Shown piece after piece: positions 17,840-27,257 of a DNA stretch of 64,000 bases (its first letter is position 1; each line of letters begins with the position of its first letter). A model generated the notes under the pieces. It made no database searches, had not been told where the DNA came from, and worked only from the letters and a program-made list of their open reading frames with translations. The stretch comes from an uncultured Aquimarina sp. (lineage in GTDB: Bacteria > Bacteroidota > Bacteroidia > Flavobacteriales > Flavobacteriaceae), in contig CANMTP010000010.1 of assembly GCA_947500845.1 (NCBI GenBank), positions 1 through 64,000 on the forward strand. Reading direction: 5' to 3'. Both the position numbers and the translations under genes were made by a program.

Positions 17840-19168
17840 TTATCGCATTTTTCCCATCATCTGCATCATTCTTTTACCACCACCACCTTGCATCATCTTC
17901 ATCATCTTACTCATTTGGTCAAATTGCTTAAGCAATTGATTTACTTGTTGAATAGAGGTACCAGACCCTTTACCAATTCGTTTTTTTCTACTTGCATTGA
18001 TAATTTGTGGTTTTGATCGCTCTGCCGGAGTCATAGAATGTATAATAGCTTCGATATGTTTAAAGGCATCATCATCGATATCCATATTCTTCATCATTTT
18101 TCCTGCTCCAGGAATCATTCCGACAAGATCTTTCATATTACCCATCTTCTTAATCTGCTGAATTTGCTTCAGGAAATCATCAAATCCAAATTGATTTTTC
18201 GCAATTTTCTTCTGAAGTTTTCTGGCTTCTTCTTCATCGAATTGCTCTTGAGCTCTCTCTACCAGAGATACGACATCCCCCATACCCAAGATACGATCTG
18301 CCATACGAGAAGGATAGAACACGTCAATCGCTTCCATCTTCTCTCCAGTACCAATAAACTTGATAGGCTTGTGAACAACAGATTTTATTGATATCGCCGC
18401 ACCACCTCTGGTATCACCATCTAATTTGGTAAGGATAACACCATCAAAATTTAACACATCGTTAAATGCTTTGGCGGTATTTACAGCATCCTGACCCGTC
18501 ATAGAATCAACCACAAATAATGTTTCATCTGGCGTAACTGCTTTATGAATATTTTCAATTTCAGTCATCATCACCTCATCAACCGCCAAACGACCAGCAG
18601 TATCGATAATCACCACATTAAACCCATTAGCCTTGGCATAATCAACCCCGGCTTTAGCAATTGCTACAGGATCATTATTGCCTCGATCACTAAAAACCTC
18701 TACATTAATCTGCTCTCCTACTACGTGTAACTGATCAATCGCAGCAGGTCTATAAACATCGCAAGCAACTAATAAAGGTTTTTTAGTTTTTTTATTTTTA
18801 AGGAAATTAGCAAGCTTTCCAGAAAAAGTAGTTTTACCAGAACCCTGGAGTCCCGACATTAAAATTACAGAAGGATTTCCTGACAAATTAATTCCTGCAG
18901 CATCTCCCCCCATCAACTCGGTAAGCTCATCTTTCACCAACTTTACCATAAGCTGGCCCGGTTTAAGACTTTTTAATACATCTTGACCAAGTGCTTTTTC
19001 TTTTACGGTAGCAGTAAACTCTTTGGCAATTTTATAATTAACATCGGCATCAACCAAAGCTCTACGCACCTCCTTTAATGTCTCTGCTACATTTATTTCT
19101 GTTATCTGACCATGACCTTTGAGAATATGTAAGGCCTTATCTAACTTATCACTTAAATTATCAAACAT
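17840..19168 (-). CDS. ffh: Signal recognition particle protein Ffh
   Basis: SRP54 GTPase that binds 4.5S RNA and signal sequences and directs ribosomes to the membrane. The 442-residue product has the helical N domain and then the G domain with GLQGSGKTTFSGKLA (near residue 109), DTAGRLAVD, the TKLDGDTRGG motif and GTGEKMEAID. The methionine-rich M domain from ~300 has the SGTSIQQVNQLLKQF RNA-binding region and a Met/Gly/Lys tail. It heads an operon with folD. A TAAATTTG promoter element is 48 bases upstream. Confidence 0.97.
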   Translation of the reverse strand: MFDNLSDKLDKALHILKGHGQITEINVAETLKEVRRALVDADVNYKIAKEFTATVKEKALGQDVLKSLKPGQLMVKLVKDELTELMGGDAAGINLSGNPSVILMSGLQGSGKTTFSGKLANFLKNKKTKKPLLVACDVYRPAAIDQLHVVGEQINVEVFSDRGNNDPVAIAKAGVDYAKANGFNVVIIDTAGRLAVDEVMMTEIENIHKAVTPDETLFVVDSMTGQDAVNTAKAFNDVLNFDGVILTKLDGDTRGGAAISIKSVVHKPIKFIGTGEKMEAIDVFYPSRMADRILGMGDVVSLVERAQEQFDEEEARKLQKKIAKNQFGFDDFLKQIQQIKKMGNMKDLVGMIPGAGKMMKNMDIDDDAFKHIEAIIHSMTPAERSKPQIINASRKKRIGKGSGTSIQQVNQLLKQFDQMSKMMKMMQGGGGKRMMQMMGKMR

Positions 19169-19215
19169 ATGCGTATTCTATTTTGAAAATAGCTACCTTA
19201 ATCGGTAGACAGGTG

Positions 19216-19246
19216 CAAATTTAAGGATTTGAAATGTATAAATAAA
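19216..19246 (-). promoter_or_regulatory. Candidate ffh-folD promoter
   Basis: On the minus strand TAAATTTG (19223 to 19216) matches the TANNTTTG -7 element, and 19 bases further upstream stands TTTA, one base off the TTTG -33 element. The inferred leader is about 40 bases. Confidence 0.6.
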
Positions 19247-19286
19247 AGAATGGTTATGTAGAATTTCGGACTGTATACATGAAATA

Positions 19287-19333
19287 AAAAAATCACCAAT
19301 TATTGTAAAAAAATGTAAAAATTGGTGATTTTT
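19287..19333 (-). terminator. Hairpin terminator downstream of the decayed fasciclin gene
   Basis: AAAAATCACCAATT and AATTGGTGATTTTT form a stem with an AT-rich loop and T/A-tracts on both sides. It lies past the end of the fasciclin remnant on the minus strand and upstream of ffh, so it may be what is left of that gene's terminator. Confidence 0.7.
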
Positions 19334-19375
19334 CATACATTGATTAAAGCAAATTAACTCTAATCCCTTTAAATT

Positions 19376-19690
19376 TTAAGAAACAGAAGGAATTAAAACT
19401 CCGGTAATCACATGTATAATCCCGTTAGAAGCTTCAATATCTAAAATACTTCCCCGAATAGATCATTAAAACCACTTTGTTATTAGTCAGTTACATTGTA
19501 ACTTCTTCTGTCTGGAGCGTAGTATTTATTTGTTTTTGAAGCAAACTTGCTGTTGCAAACTTTCTTTCATTTATATTTTAAGTCATTTACTCAATTTCGA
19601 CGAAACTAATAATTGGAGATTCTTTGTATCCGATAGCTTCTGGTTAGTTGTTGTTATGCTGTCATCATCTTGAGAGCCCGATACGACTGT
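19376..19690 (-). pseudogene. Remnant of a fasciclin-domain gene
   Basis: Reading the minus strand from 19462 down to 19376 gives an open stretch ending in the C-terminus of a FAS1 domain: DIEASNGIIHVITGVLIPS, then a stop. The intact neighbour ends DIQASNGVIHTIDRVLLPM. Upstream the frame is broken by stops. Near 19660-19640 another frame shows SQDDDSITTT, like the start of a lipoprotein linker, and between them is an ASLLQKQINTTLQ-like segment, as at the start of FAS1 domains. The gene seems to have lost most of its middle and frame. The first part is clear; the other two matches are weak. Confidence 0.65.
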
Positions 19691-19813
19691 AGCTTAAAAA
19701 AAAGGTTATAAGAATGATACGTTTAAACGTTTGATTAGCATTTTCATTACAAAAAAGTTTTTAACCCGGATTAAAAGTTAGCATGCAAAAGATAAACATA
19801 TGTGTGAAATAAA

Positions 19814-19853
19814 CCGAGCTGTTTACTAAAACATGGGAGAATAAACAGCCCGG
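19814..19853 (-). terminator. Terminator of the fasciclin lipoprotein gene
   Basis: CCGAGCTGTTTA and TAAACAGCCCGG form a 12-bp stem with one mismatch around a 16-base loop. On the minus strand it is followed by TTTATTT. It starts 27 bases past the stop codon at 19880. Confidence 0.75.
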
Positions 19854-19879
19854 ATTGTTGAGTCTGTGAAGACTATATA

Positions 19880-21715
19880 TTACATCGTTGTCATAGGTAA
19901 TAATACTCTATCGATGGTATGAATAACTCCGTTAGAGGCTTGAATATCTAAATCAGCAGTAATGTTACTTGCAGTTCCACCATTACCAGCACCTAACACA
20001 GTTGCAGGAGAGGCAGAAATTGTTACATTCTGTCCGTTAACTGTTGCAACTTCACCTTCGACATCTACTAATCCAGAAGATTGTACATTGGCTTCAGAAA
20101 TTACATGGTATGTTAATACAGCTGCCAATTCGTTAGGGTCGGTTGGCACTGTAATCGCACCAAATGCATCATTTGTAGGAGCAAAAATTGTAAAAGGAGC
20201 TTCAGGAGTTCCAGATCCATTAGCAGCTTGCAATACTGTAACCAGATTCGCATCAGTAAGTGCTCCAGCTAGCGAAGAAAAATTAGGATCAGCAACTACA
20301 AAAGTAGTAACATCTGGTAACCCGATTACAGCATCAACCTCATGAATCACTCCATTTCTGGTCTCGATGTTTGCAGCAGATACTGTAGCACCAGTATTGG
20401 CCGAACCCCCATTTAATACTACCCCACTATTAATATTAATATATATACTTAAGTTATTGTCTGTGTCTCCATAAGTTGCTAAAGTATTGGCATAAGAAGT
20501 GGTTAAATCTGTAGATAGTAATTTACCAGAAACAACATGATTCAATAATATTTGTGTTACTGTTTCTACAGGAAGATCTGTAAGAGCAGCTCCATCCAAC
20601 AATGTAGCAAAGGCATCATTTGTCGGTGCGAATACTGTACGCATCATAGCGTTGTCTAGAGCGTCATTAAGACCAGTATATCTAAGTGCAGCATATAGTG
20701 AAGAAAAATTACTATCTTCTCCATTATTGTAGGCTGCTGCTGTAATACTTCTTCCTAAAGCATCTAAAGCTGCAGCAGGTAATAACACTTTGTCGATAGC
20801 ATGAATTACTCCGTTAGTAGCTTTAACATCGGTAAGAATAATTTCAGAATCTACTCCGGTCTTATCTCTTAAGAAAGCTCCACCTTCAAGATTAAGTAAT
20901 AATGTTTCTCCTTGTAATGTTGCGGGAGTAACTCCATCGGTAATTCCAGGAAGATCTTCTGCAAGTACCCTAGCTCCGGCCAAAACATGGTAATTAAGTA
21001 CAATTTCTAATTGCGCTGCAGTCAAGTCTCCGATTTCTATATCAAATCTGGCTAAAAGATCTGCAAAGGCGTCATTTGTTGGCGCAAAAACCGTGAAAGG
21101 AGCAGAAGTCTCACCGCTAAGTGTTGCTGCATAATCTGTATCTGGTGTTAAATCTGTTAAAGCGGCTTGTAAAGTATCAAAGTTGGGGTCGGCTACTGCG
21201 AAAGTAGTTACTGTTGGTAGTGCAATAACTGCATTTACTGCATGAATCACTCCGTTAGATTGATCAAGATTTGCCGTAGTTACTGTTACATTACCGTTAA
21301 TTACTACATCACCGTCATTGCTAACATATGTGCTAAATCCTGCTAGGTTATCTCTATACCCTGTAGTCAATTGAGTAGAGGAAAACTCTTCTCCCAATAC
21401 ATGATTTAATAGTATAGGTTCTAATTGTTCTTTGGTTGCAGATTCTAACGTTAATCCATTTGCAGTTAAAAATGCATCAAAAGCTGCATTGTTAGGAGCA
21501 AAAACTGTAAAATTACCTGTACCTGATAAGGTAGTTACTAATTCTGCTTTCTGCAACGCAGCAAGAAGAGAACTGTAATCGGGGTTACTAGCGACAAATT
21601 CTGCAATGGTTGTAGTCGCCGGTGGAAAAGTCGTGTCATCGTCATCGCTACAAGAAGTAAAACTTATAACGATTAACCCTACTAAAAGTGTTTTAAAAAT
21701 GTGTTGAAATTTCAT
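19880..21715 (-). CDS. Surface lipoprotein with four fasciclin (FAS1) domains
   Basis: A 611-residue lipoprotein. The signal peptide ends in TSCSDDDD with lipidated Cys near residue 22; the acidic run after it is typical of surface-exported Bacteroidota lipoproteins. Four FAS1 domains follow at about 36-175, 178-320, 325-475 and 480-611. Each has an early TVFAPTNDAF-type (FAPxNxAF) motif and a late NGVIHxxDxVxxLP motif. FAS1 domains usually mediate adhesion. The frame is open to 21790, but the ATG at 21715 directly precedes the signal peptide. A decayed relative lies just downstream. Substrate or partner is unknown. Confidence 0.9.
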   Translation of the reverse strand: MKFQHIFKTLLVGLIVISFTSCSDDDDTTFPPATTTIAEFVASNPDYSSLLAALQKAELVTTLSGTGNFTVFAPNNAAFDAFLTANGLTLESATKEQLEPILLNHVLGEEFSSTQLTTGYRDNLAGFSTYVSNDGDVVINGNVTVTTANLDQSNGVIHAVNAVIALPTVTTFAVADPNFDTLQAALTDLTPDTDYAATLSGETSAPFTVFAPTNDAFADLLARFDIEIGDLTAAQLEIVLNYHVLAGARVLAEDLPGITDGVTPATLQGETLLLNLEGGAFLRDKTGVDSEIILTDVKATNGVIHAIDKVLLPAAALDALGRSITAAAYNNGEDSNFSSLYAALRYTGLNDALDNAMMRTVFAPTNDAFATLLDGAALTDLPVETVTQILLNHVVSGKLLSTDLTTSYANTLATYGDTDNNLSIYININSGVVLNGGSANTGATVSAANIETRNGVIHEVDAVIGLPDVTTFVVADPNFSSLAGALTDANLVTVLQAANGSGTPEAPFTIFAPTNDAFGAITVPTDPNELAAVLTYHVISEANVQSSGLVDVEGEVATVNGQNVTISASPATVLGAGNGGTASNITADLDIQASNGVIHTIDRVLLPMTTM

Positions 21716-21887
21716 GGTGTTTAAATTTATTGTTTGATGATTAAACAACTCATTCTTTAAAACTCTAACCCTCCCTATGCGTTTTAGCACTATTTTAACT
21801 TTTTGTCTACTATTTTTAAAAATATGTTAAACAAAAAATCCATCTCATTTAAGATGGATTTGAATAAAGAAAAGTTCTTAATACTCT

Positions 21888-22547
21888 TTATTTATCATTT
21901 TCATCACAAGCAGAAGCAACCCTTGAAATGGTTTCTAATAAACCGCTATTATGCTGGACATCTACGCTTTGACCATTATACAAAAGTAAACTTATAGGAT
22001 AGTTCATACTAACAGAGATATTATTATCCATTTTGGACATGAATAAATACATTTCAGAATCATGATTGAGAACTATTGAATTTAATTCATTTGATCTATT
22101 ATTGAATGTTGATACTTGTATAGGATATAAGAAATCAATACACTCAATATCCTCATCATCAATTTGACATTGTTCAATATATATCTTTAATTCGGTATCA
22201 TTACTAATGATTTCCTCACTGTAATCAAACATGGTTATCACTATCGGATATTGAATTTCAATAATATCCGTATTGGAAAGCTTTTGATAATCATTAATTT
22301 CATTTACTATAAATTCTTCTCCATTAACCAATAAACTATATGGCAAATTAATACTATAACAATTACCACTATCAACAATATCATCAAAAGATCCGTCGTG
22401 AATAACTACATTTCGCATGAGCTTTGCCAGTTGCGAATCCTTAGGGATAGTATTATCAATATTAGGATCGATTATCTCTCTCTCTTCTTCCTGGCAAGAA
22501 CTGAAAAAAATCATTCCGGCTATTAGTATATATAAAATCTTCTTCAT
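21888..22547 (-). CDS. Unrecognised lipoprotein with an internally duplicated domain
   Basis: A 219-residue lipoprotein; the signal peptide ends in FFSSCQEEE. I do not recognise a named family. The mature part looks like two copies of one domain. Copy 1 (about residues 65-135) starts NCYSINLPYSLLVNG and later has IEIQYPIVITMFDYS. Copy 2 (about 135-215) starts ECIDFLYPIQVSTFN and later has SVSMNYPISLLLYNG. Each copy begins with a cysteine, and a cysteine ends each. It diverges from the ECF sigma operon, with 101 bases between starts, so it may be that system's target or surface partner. The ATG at 22547 precedes the signal peptide; the longer frame is unlikely. Confidence 0.7.
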   Translation of the reverse strand: MKKILYILIAGMIFFSSCQEEEREIIDPNIDNTIPKDSQLAKLMRNVVIHDGSFDDIVDSGNCYSINLPYSLLVNGEEFIVNEINDYQKLSNTDIIEIQYPIVITMFDYSEEIISNDTELKIYIEQCQIDDEDIECIDFLYPIQVSTFNNRSNELNSIVLNHDSEMYLFMSKMDNNISVSMNYPISLLLYNGQSVDVQHNSGLLETISRVASACDENDK

Positions 22548-22648
22548 TTTTAGCAATTTTTCCTTCACTTTTGTAATTAAAACAATATACGAAACAAAAT
22601 TCCTACTTATCATTTCATTTTTTTTTAATTTTAACAAAAATCCCAAGG

Positions 22649-23164
22649 ATGCCCAAAGATTTATTTGAGAATGTTTGTGAGGAAAAATTGTTCTCAGAGC
22701 TTTTCATGAAACATTCCAAAGAGCTACACGATTTCATATATTATAAATATGGAGAACATATAGACCCTAAAGACAGAGTCCAGGAAGCCTTTATTAAACT
22801 TTGGGACAATTGTAAAAAAGTTCCTTTACAGAAAGCTCGCAGCTTTCTTTTTACAGTAGCCAATAACCTAACCTTAAATCAGTTAAAACATAATAAGGTA
22901 AAATTAAAATTTCAACAAACCGAACATCGATATAAAACGAATGAAAATCCTGAATTCGTTTTAGAGGAAAAAGAATATTTGCAGAAATATCAAAAAGCCC
23001 TTTCAAAACTTACAGAGCCTCAACGTGTCGCTTTCCTGCTTAATCGTATCGAAGGCAAAAAGCATCAGGAAATTGCCGATTTGCTGAATATCTCTAGAAA
23101 AGCGGTTGAAAAAAGAATTTATGGTGCTTTGGAAAAACTACGTAAAGAAATTGATGGGATTTAA
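22649..23164 (+). CDS. ECF RNA polymerase sigma factor, FecI-like
   Basis: A 171-residue extracytoplasmic-function sigma factor. Region 2 includes KELHDFIYYKYG and DRVQEAFIKLWDNC, which contact the -10 element. Region 4 is a helix-turn-helix, ALSKLTEPQRVAFLLNRIEGKK then EIADLLNISRKAVEKRIYGAL, which reads the -35 element. It is the first gene of a three-gene operon with a FecR anti-sigma and a TonB receptor, the classical layout for cell-surface signalling. The likely targets are its own operon and perhaps the divergent lipoprotein gene. Confidence 0.92.
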   Translation: MPKDLFENVCEEKLFSELFMKHSKELHDFIYYKYGEHIDPKDRVQEAFIKLWDNCKKVPLQKARSFLFTVANNLTLNQLKHNKVKLKFQQTEHRYKTNENPEFVLEEKEYLQKYQKALSKLTEPQRVAFLLNRIEGKKHQEIADLLNISRKAVEKRIYGALEKLRKEIDGI

Positions 23165-23220
23165 AGAGTGAAGGGTAGGAGTTTTTAAATCCAAGTTGTT
23201 ATATAAACAGAAATCTTGCT

Positions 23221-24126
23221 ATGAAAGAGAAAGATCTCATAAAAAAGTGGTTGGATCATAAGGAACTCACCACAGATGAATTAGAGGCGTTTAAGAATTT
23301 AGACGCCTATAATTCGTATATTAAAATATCTGAAGCTGCTCGAAAATTCGAATCCCCGGAATATAACATTCAAGAAGAATTAGAAGATACACAGAGGTTA
23401 TTATCAAAACATAAAAAGAGATCTTTTTTAAGCTCTCAAATCAATATTTTTATTAGAATTGCTGCAGTGTTTGTACTTGGAATAGGTACTTATTTTACAT
23501 TTTTCAATGAGAATACGATCACTGAAAACACCTTAGTTAGTGAAAAAATTTCTATTGAATTACCAGATCAAACCATCGTTACCCTAAATTCCCTTTCATC
23601 AATCAATTACAAGAATAAAGATTGGGATAACAATCGTAAGATTGAGCTTGATGGTGAAGCGTACTTCAAAGTTGCAAAAGGAAAAAAATTTGATGTTTTT
23701 ACTTCATCGGGAATGGTTAGTGTTTTAGGCACTCAGTTTAATGTAAAGCATCGAGGGGACTATTTTGAAGTAGTTTGTTATGAAGGGCTTGTAAGTGTAA
23801 TCCATAATAATAAAATAATCAAACTTCCAGCCGGTAAGTTTTTTAGAGTGATCGATAATGAAGTGTTGAATAGTAATACTTCATTAATAAAACCTGTTTG
23901 GATCGAAAATAGAAGCGCTTTTTCCAGCACACCTTATAAATATGTTCTTAGAGAGTTCGAAAGGCAATATAATGTAACAATTATTGCAAAAAATATAGAT
24001 CAGGATAAACTTTTTACGGGTAATTTTGTACATTCAGATATTCAAACAGCATTACAATCTATTACGATACCCATGCGTTTGAAATACGAAATGAATGGCA
24101 ACAACGTAACCCTAAACAAACAGTGA
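23221..24126 (+). CDS. FecR-type anti-sigma factor
   Basis: A 301-residue single-pass inner-membrane regulator. The cytosolic N-terminus (~75 residues) should hold the sigma factor. One membrane helix lies at about 76-97 (IRIAAVFVLGIGTYFTFF). The periplasmic FecR domain (~105-210) has ELPDQTIVTLNSLSSINY, GEAYFKVAKGKKFDV and VLGTQFNVK. A C-terminal STN-like domain (~225-301) follows, with FSSTPYKYVLREFERQYN. It follows the sigma gene by 56 bases and overlaps the receptor gene by four bases (GTGA). Confidence 0.92.
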   Translation: MKEKDLIKKWLDHKELTTDELEAFKNLDAYNSYIKISEAARKFESPEYNIQEELEDTQRLLSKHKKRSFLSSQINIFIRIAAVFVLGIGTYFTFFNENTITENTLVSEKISIELPDQTIVTLNSLSSINYKNKDWDNNRKIELDGEAYFKVAKGKKFDVFTSSGMVSVLGTQFNVKHRGDYFEVVCYEGLVSVIHNNKIIKLPAGKFFRVIDNEVLNSNTSLIKPVWIENRSAFSSTPYKYVLREFERQYNVTIIAKNIDQDKLFTGNFVHSDIQTALQSITIPMRLKYEMNGNNVTLNKQ

Positions 24127-26642
24127 TCAAAACCATTATCACAGTTTTATTTACTATTCTTTTTTTTATTCCCAAACAGACAAAATCTCAGCCTGAACAG
24201 GAATCTTTACCGCTTATCACAATATTAAATCAGCTTCAAGAAAAATTTGATTGTAGCTTTACCTATGCAGATGAAGATATCATCAAAATTAAACTCCAAA
24301 AGCCACTAGAGTCCCTTGATCTGAAAGAAACTATAGAATACTTAAAACTCAACACTCCCCTCGATTATACTTTTTTAAGCGAAAATAGTATTGTACTGAG
24401 TCTTAAGACTGAAGAAAAGAGAATATGTGGAGTCTTACAGTCTATAATCGATGGTGCGGTATTATCGAACGCCACAATTCGAGCAAAAAACGAGGATACC
24501 ATAAGTGATGCAAAAGGTGAGTTTTCAATAGTTGTAGAAGATATTGATGAATGGGTAAATATTAATTTTATAGGATACAGGACATTAAAACTGCCTGCCA
24601 AAGACTTTCTAGGGAAGCCTTGCAAAACCATTTTTTTAACTCCAGAAGTTCAATATTTAAGCGAAGTAATCCTAAACGATTATTTGGTCAAGGGTATCAA
24701 CAAAAGATCTGATGGATCAATCATCATTGACTATACAGATTTTGGAATACTCCCTGGTCTAATTGAACCGGATTTACTTCAAACAATTCAGGCTTTACCC
24801 GGTGTTTTAAGTGTAGAGGAAACAGTTTCAGATATTAACGTAAGAGGGGGAACTAACGATCAAAATCTAATTTTATGGGATGGTATAAAAATGTATCAAT
24901 CCGGTCACTTTTTTGGTCTTATTTCTGCTTTTAACCCTTATCTAACAAAAAACGTTCAGCTTATTAGAAATGGATCTAGTGCTAGCTATGGGGATGGAGT
25001 CTCTAGTGTTATCGCCATGAACACCTCAAACCTAGTAAATAAAAAACTAGATGCAAGTCTTGGCGTAAATATGATTAGTGCTGATGGTTATATTGACACA
25101 CCGCTTGGCAGAAAATCTTCACTTCAAGTATCTATTAGAAGATCAATTAGCGATCTAGTGGAAACACCTACCTACAATCAATTTTTTGATAAAGCGTTTC
25201 AAGATTCTGAGGTCACAAATGTTGCAGAAAACACCTCGAATACAGACCAAGAATTTTCTTTTTATGATACTAGTCTTCGTTGGCTCTATCGATTAAGCCC
25301 CAAAGATTTGCTTAAAGTAAACGCAATTTTAATGCGAAATGATCTTGTTTTTGAAGAAAACGCTCTGATTAATCAAATTAATGTCTCAAGGGAGAGTAGT
25401 GCAAAACAAAAAAATAGTGCAGGAAGTATTTCATACCAAAGGAGTTGGAATACCATTTTTAGGAGCGAAGTACTTATTTATGGTACCAACTATAATCTGG
25501 AAACTATAAATTCTGACATTCTGAATGATCAACGTTTATTACAAGAGAATGAGGTACTTGAAAGCGGAATTAAACTCAATACGCTGCTAAAACTAAACTC
25601 AAATTTTAATCTTAAAAGCGGTTATCAATTTAATGAGACTGGAATATCCAACCTTCGGGATGTTAATAATCCAACTTTTAGAGATTTTACCAAAGAAGTC
25701 ATTCGAACAAATAGTATTTTTTCTGAGGTTGAATTCAAGTCAAATAATAATAATACACATCTCAATCTTGGATTGCGACTCAATCATTTCGATAAGTTTG
25801 AAACCTTTCTTTTTGAACCTCGCGTAAGCATAAATCATAGATTCGACAATCGTTTTACCATAGAAGCATTAGGCGAATTGAAAAGTCAAGTTACCTCTCA
25901 GATTGTAGAATCACAAAATGACTTTTTAGGAGTAGAAAACAGAAAATGGGTCCTTTCTAATAATGACAGTATTCCTATACTAAAAAGTCAACAGGTATCA
26001 TTAGGACTTAATTATAATCATAATAATTGGCTAATTAGCACTGATTTTTATTACAAAAATGTAGATGGTATTAACACACAAAGTCAGGGATTCCAAAATC
26101 AACTTGAGTTTGAGCAAGATCATGGGAGTTATACCGTGAGAGGTATTGACTTTTTAATAAATAAAAGATTCAAAAACTTTGGTACATGGCTAAGCTACTC
26201 GTATGCAACCAATGAGTACACTTTTAACAATCTAAGCGAAACGGATTTTCCTAACAATATAGACATTCGACACAATATTAATTTTGCACTTACCTATTCC
26301 TTAGGAAACTTAAAATTTTCTAGTGGAATAAACTGGCATAGCGGTAAACCTACAACTCGTCCTATTTCAAGTAATGAGATAGATGCAAACGGAAATATCA
26401 ATTATCTGCATCCTAATAGCGATACTTTGGAGGATTACTTGAGATGGGATGCCTCTACCACCTATAACTTTAAGTTATCTAATAAAATTACCGGTATGGC
26501 AGGAGCATCTATTTGGAATATTCTAGATCAGGAAAATACAGTAAATAATTATTATAGAATAGCACCTAATAGTGCTGTTGAAGAAGTTCAAGAATTTGGT
26601 CTTGGATTTACTCCTAATGTAGTTTTTAGGATAAGTTTCTAG
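24123..26642 (+). CDS. TonB-dependent receptor with N-terminal STN signalling domain
   Basis: An 839-residue outer-membrane receptor. After a signal peptide (residues 1-23) comes an STN domain (~28-95, LPLITILNQLQEKFDCSFTY). Then there is a carboxypeptidase-regulatory-like domain (~98-180), a plug (~205-310, with IQALPGVLSVEE, INVRGGTNDQNLILWDG and GSSASYGDGVSSVI) and a beta barrel ending in the terminal aromatic of VVFRISF. The STN domain would signal to FecR when ligand binds. Translation starts at a GTG overlapping the fecR stop, so the two are coupled. The ligand is unknown. Its TAG stop shares the palindrome CTAG with the stop of the convergent gene. Confidence 0.9.
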   Translation: MIKTIITVLFTILFFIPKQTKSQPEQESLPLITILNQLQEKFDCSFTYADEDIIKIKLQKPLESLDLKETIEYLKLNTPLDYTFLSENSIVLSLKTEEKRICGVLQSIIDGAVLSNATIRAKNEDTISDAKGEFSIVVEDIDEWVNINFIGYRTLKLPAKDFLGKPCKTIFLTPEVQYLSEVILNDYLVKGINKRSDGSIIIDYTDFGILPGLIEPDLLQTIQALPGVLSVEETVSDINVRGGTNDQNLILWDGIKMYQSGHFFGLISAFNPYLTKNVQLIRNGSSASYGDGVSSVIAMNTSNLVNKKLDASLGVNMISADGYIDTPLGRKSSLQVSIRRSISDLVETPTYNQFFDKAFQDSEVTNVAENTSNTDQEFSFYDTSLRWLYRLSPKDLLKVNAILMRNDLVFEENALINQINVSRESSAKQKNSAGSISYQRSWNTIFRSEVLIYGTNYNLETINSDILNDQRLLQENEVLESGIKLNTLLKLNSNFNLKSGYQFNETGISNLRDVNNPTFRDFTKEVIRTNSIFSEVEFKSNNNNTHLNLGLRLNHFDKFETFLFEPRVSINHRFDNRFTIEALGELKSQVTSQIVESQNDFLGVENRKWVLSNNDSIPILKSQQVSLGLNYNHNNWLISTDFYYKNVDGINTQSQGFQNQLEFEQDHGSYTVRGIDFLINKRFKNFGTWLSYSYATNEYTFNNLSETDFPNNIDIRHNINFALTYSLGNLKFSSGINWHSGKPTTRPISSNEIDANGNINYLHPNSDTLEDYLRWDASTTYNFKLSNKITGMAGASIWNILDQENTVNNYYRIAPNSAVEEVQEFGLGFTPNVVFRISF

Positions 26643-27106
26643 AGTTTCTTAACGCCACTATAATTAGTGACCTCGTCGCCTCCGACTACTTTTACAGCAT
26701 TTTTCACAATTTCAAAACCATTTTTTTCAAAAAAAGCTCTCGTTGCCAAATGTATTTGAGTGGTAAGCGTGTTGATTTGCGATTCTACAGCTACTTCTTC
26801 CAGTACTTTGTAGAGCTCTTTTGCAATACCTCTACCTTGATAATGCATATGCACAAAAAAGTATTCTATTGTACCATTGGTATCCATAGAAAAAGAACCT
26901 ACGATTTCCCCATTCATTTTAGCATTATAAACATAGTCCTTTTTAAACTTCTTTTGCCAATATATTTTATTTGTAGCCAATCGTGAATAAATTTTTATCT
27001 CGGCTTTGGTAAATAACAAGGAGCCATAAGTAGTTACTGTTTGATAAAATAAACGCTGCATTAAGGGTAAATCATTATCTGTAGCTCTTGTAATTTTATA
27101 ATCCAT
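26639..27106 (-). CDS. GNAT-family N-acetyltransferase
   Basis: A 155-residue acetyltransferase of the GNAT fold. It has the opening YKITRATDNDLPLMQRLF, the acetyl-CoA motif VHMHYQGRGIAKELYKVLEE (a QGRGIA form of Q/RxxGxG/A), and the closing ATRAFFEKNGFEIVKNAVKV typical of small-molecule acetyltransferases. The substrate is unknown. It converges on the TonB receptor gene with a four-base overlap of stop codons. Confidence 0.88.
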   Translation of the reverse strand: MDYKITRATDNDLPLMQRLFYQTVTTYGSLLFTKAEIKIYSRLATNKIYWQKKFKKDYVYNAKMNGEIVGSFSMDTNGTIEYFFVHMHYQGRGIAKELYKVLEEVAVESQINTLTTQIHLATRAFFEKNGFEIVKNAVKVVGGDEVTNYSGVKKL

Positions 27107-27257
27107 GCCTTAAAATAAAAAAACTATTACGTATTTCACAAATTAACCTTAATTTTTCATTGATTTTTTTAGATAAAATGAAGGAAAAATCGATATCCAA
27201 CACGTTTAGTCATTCTATTGAAAGAATTCGTTACACAAAAGTGAATAAAGTATTGAA

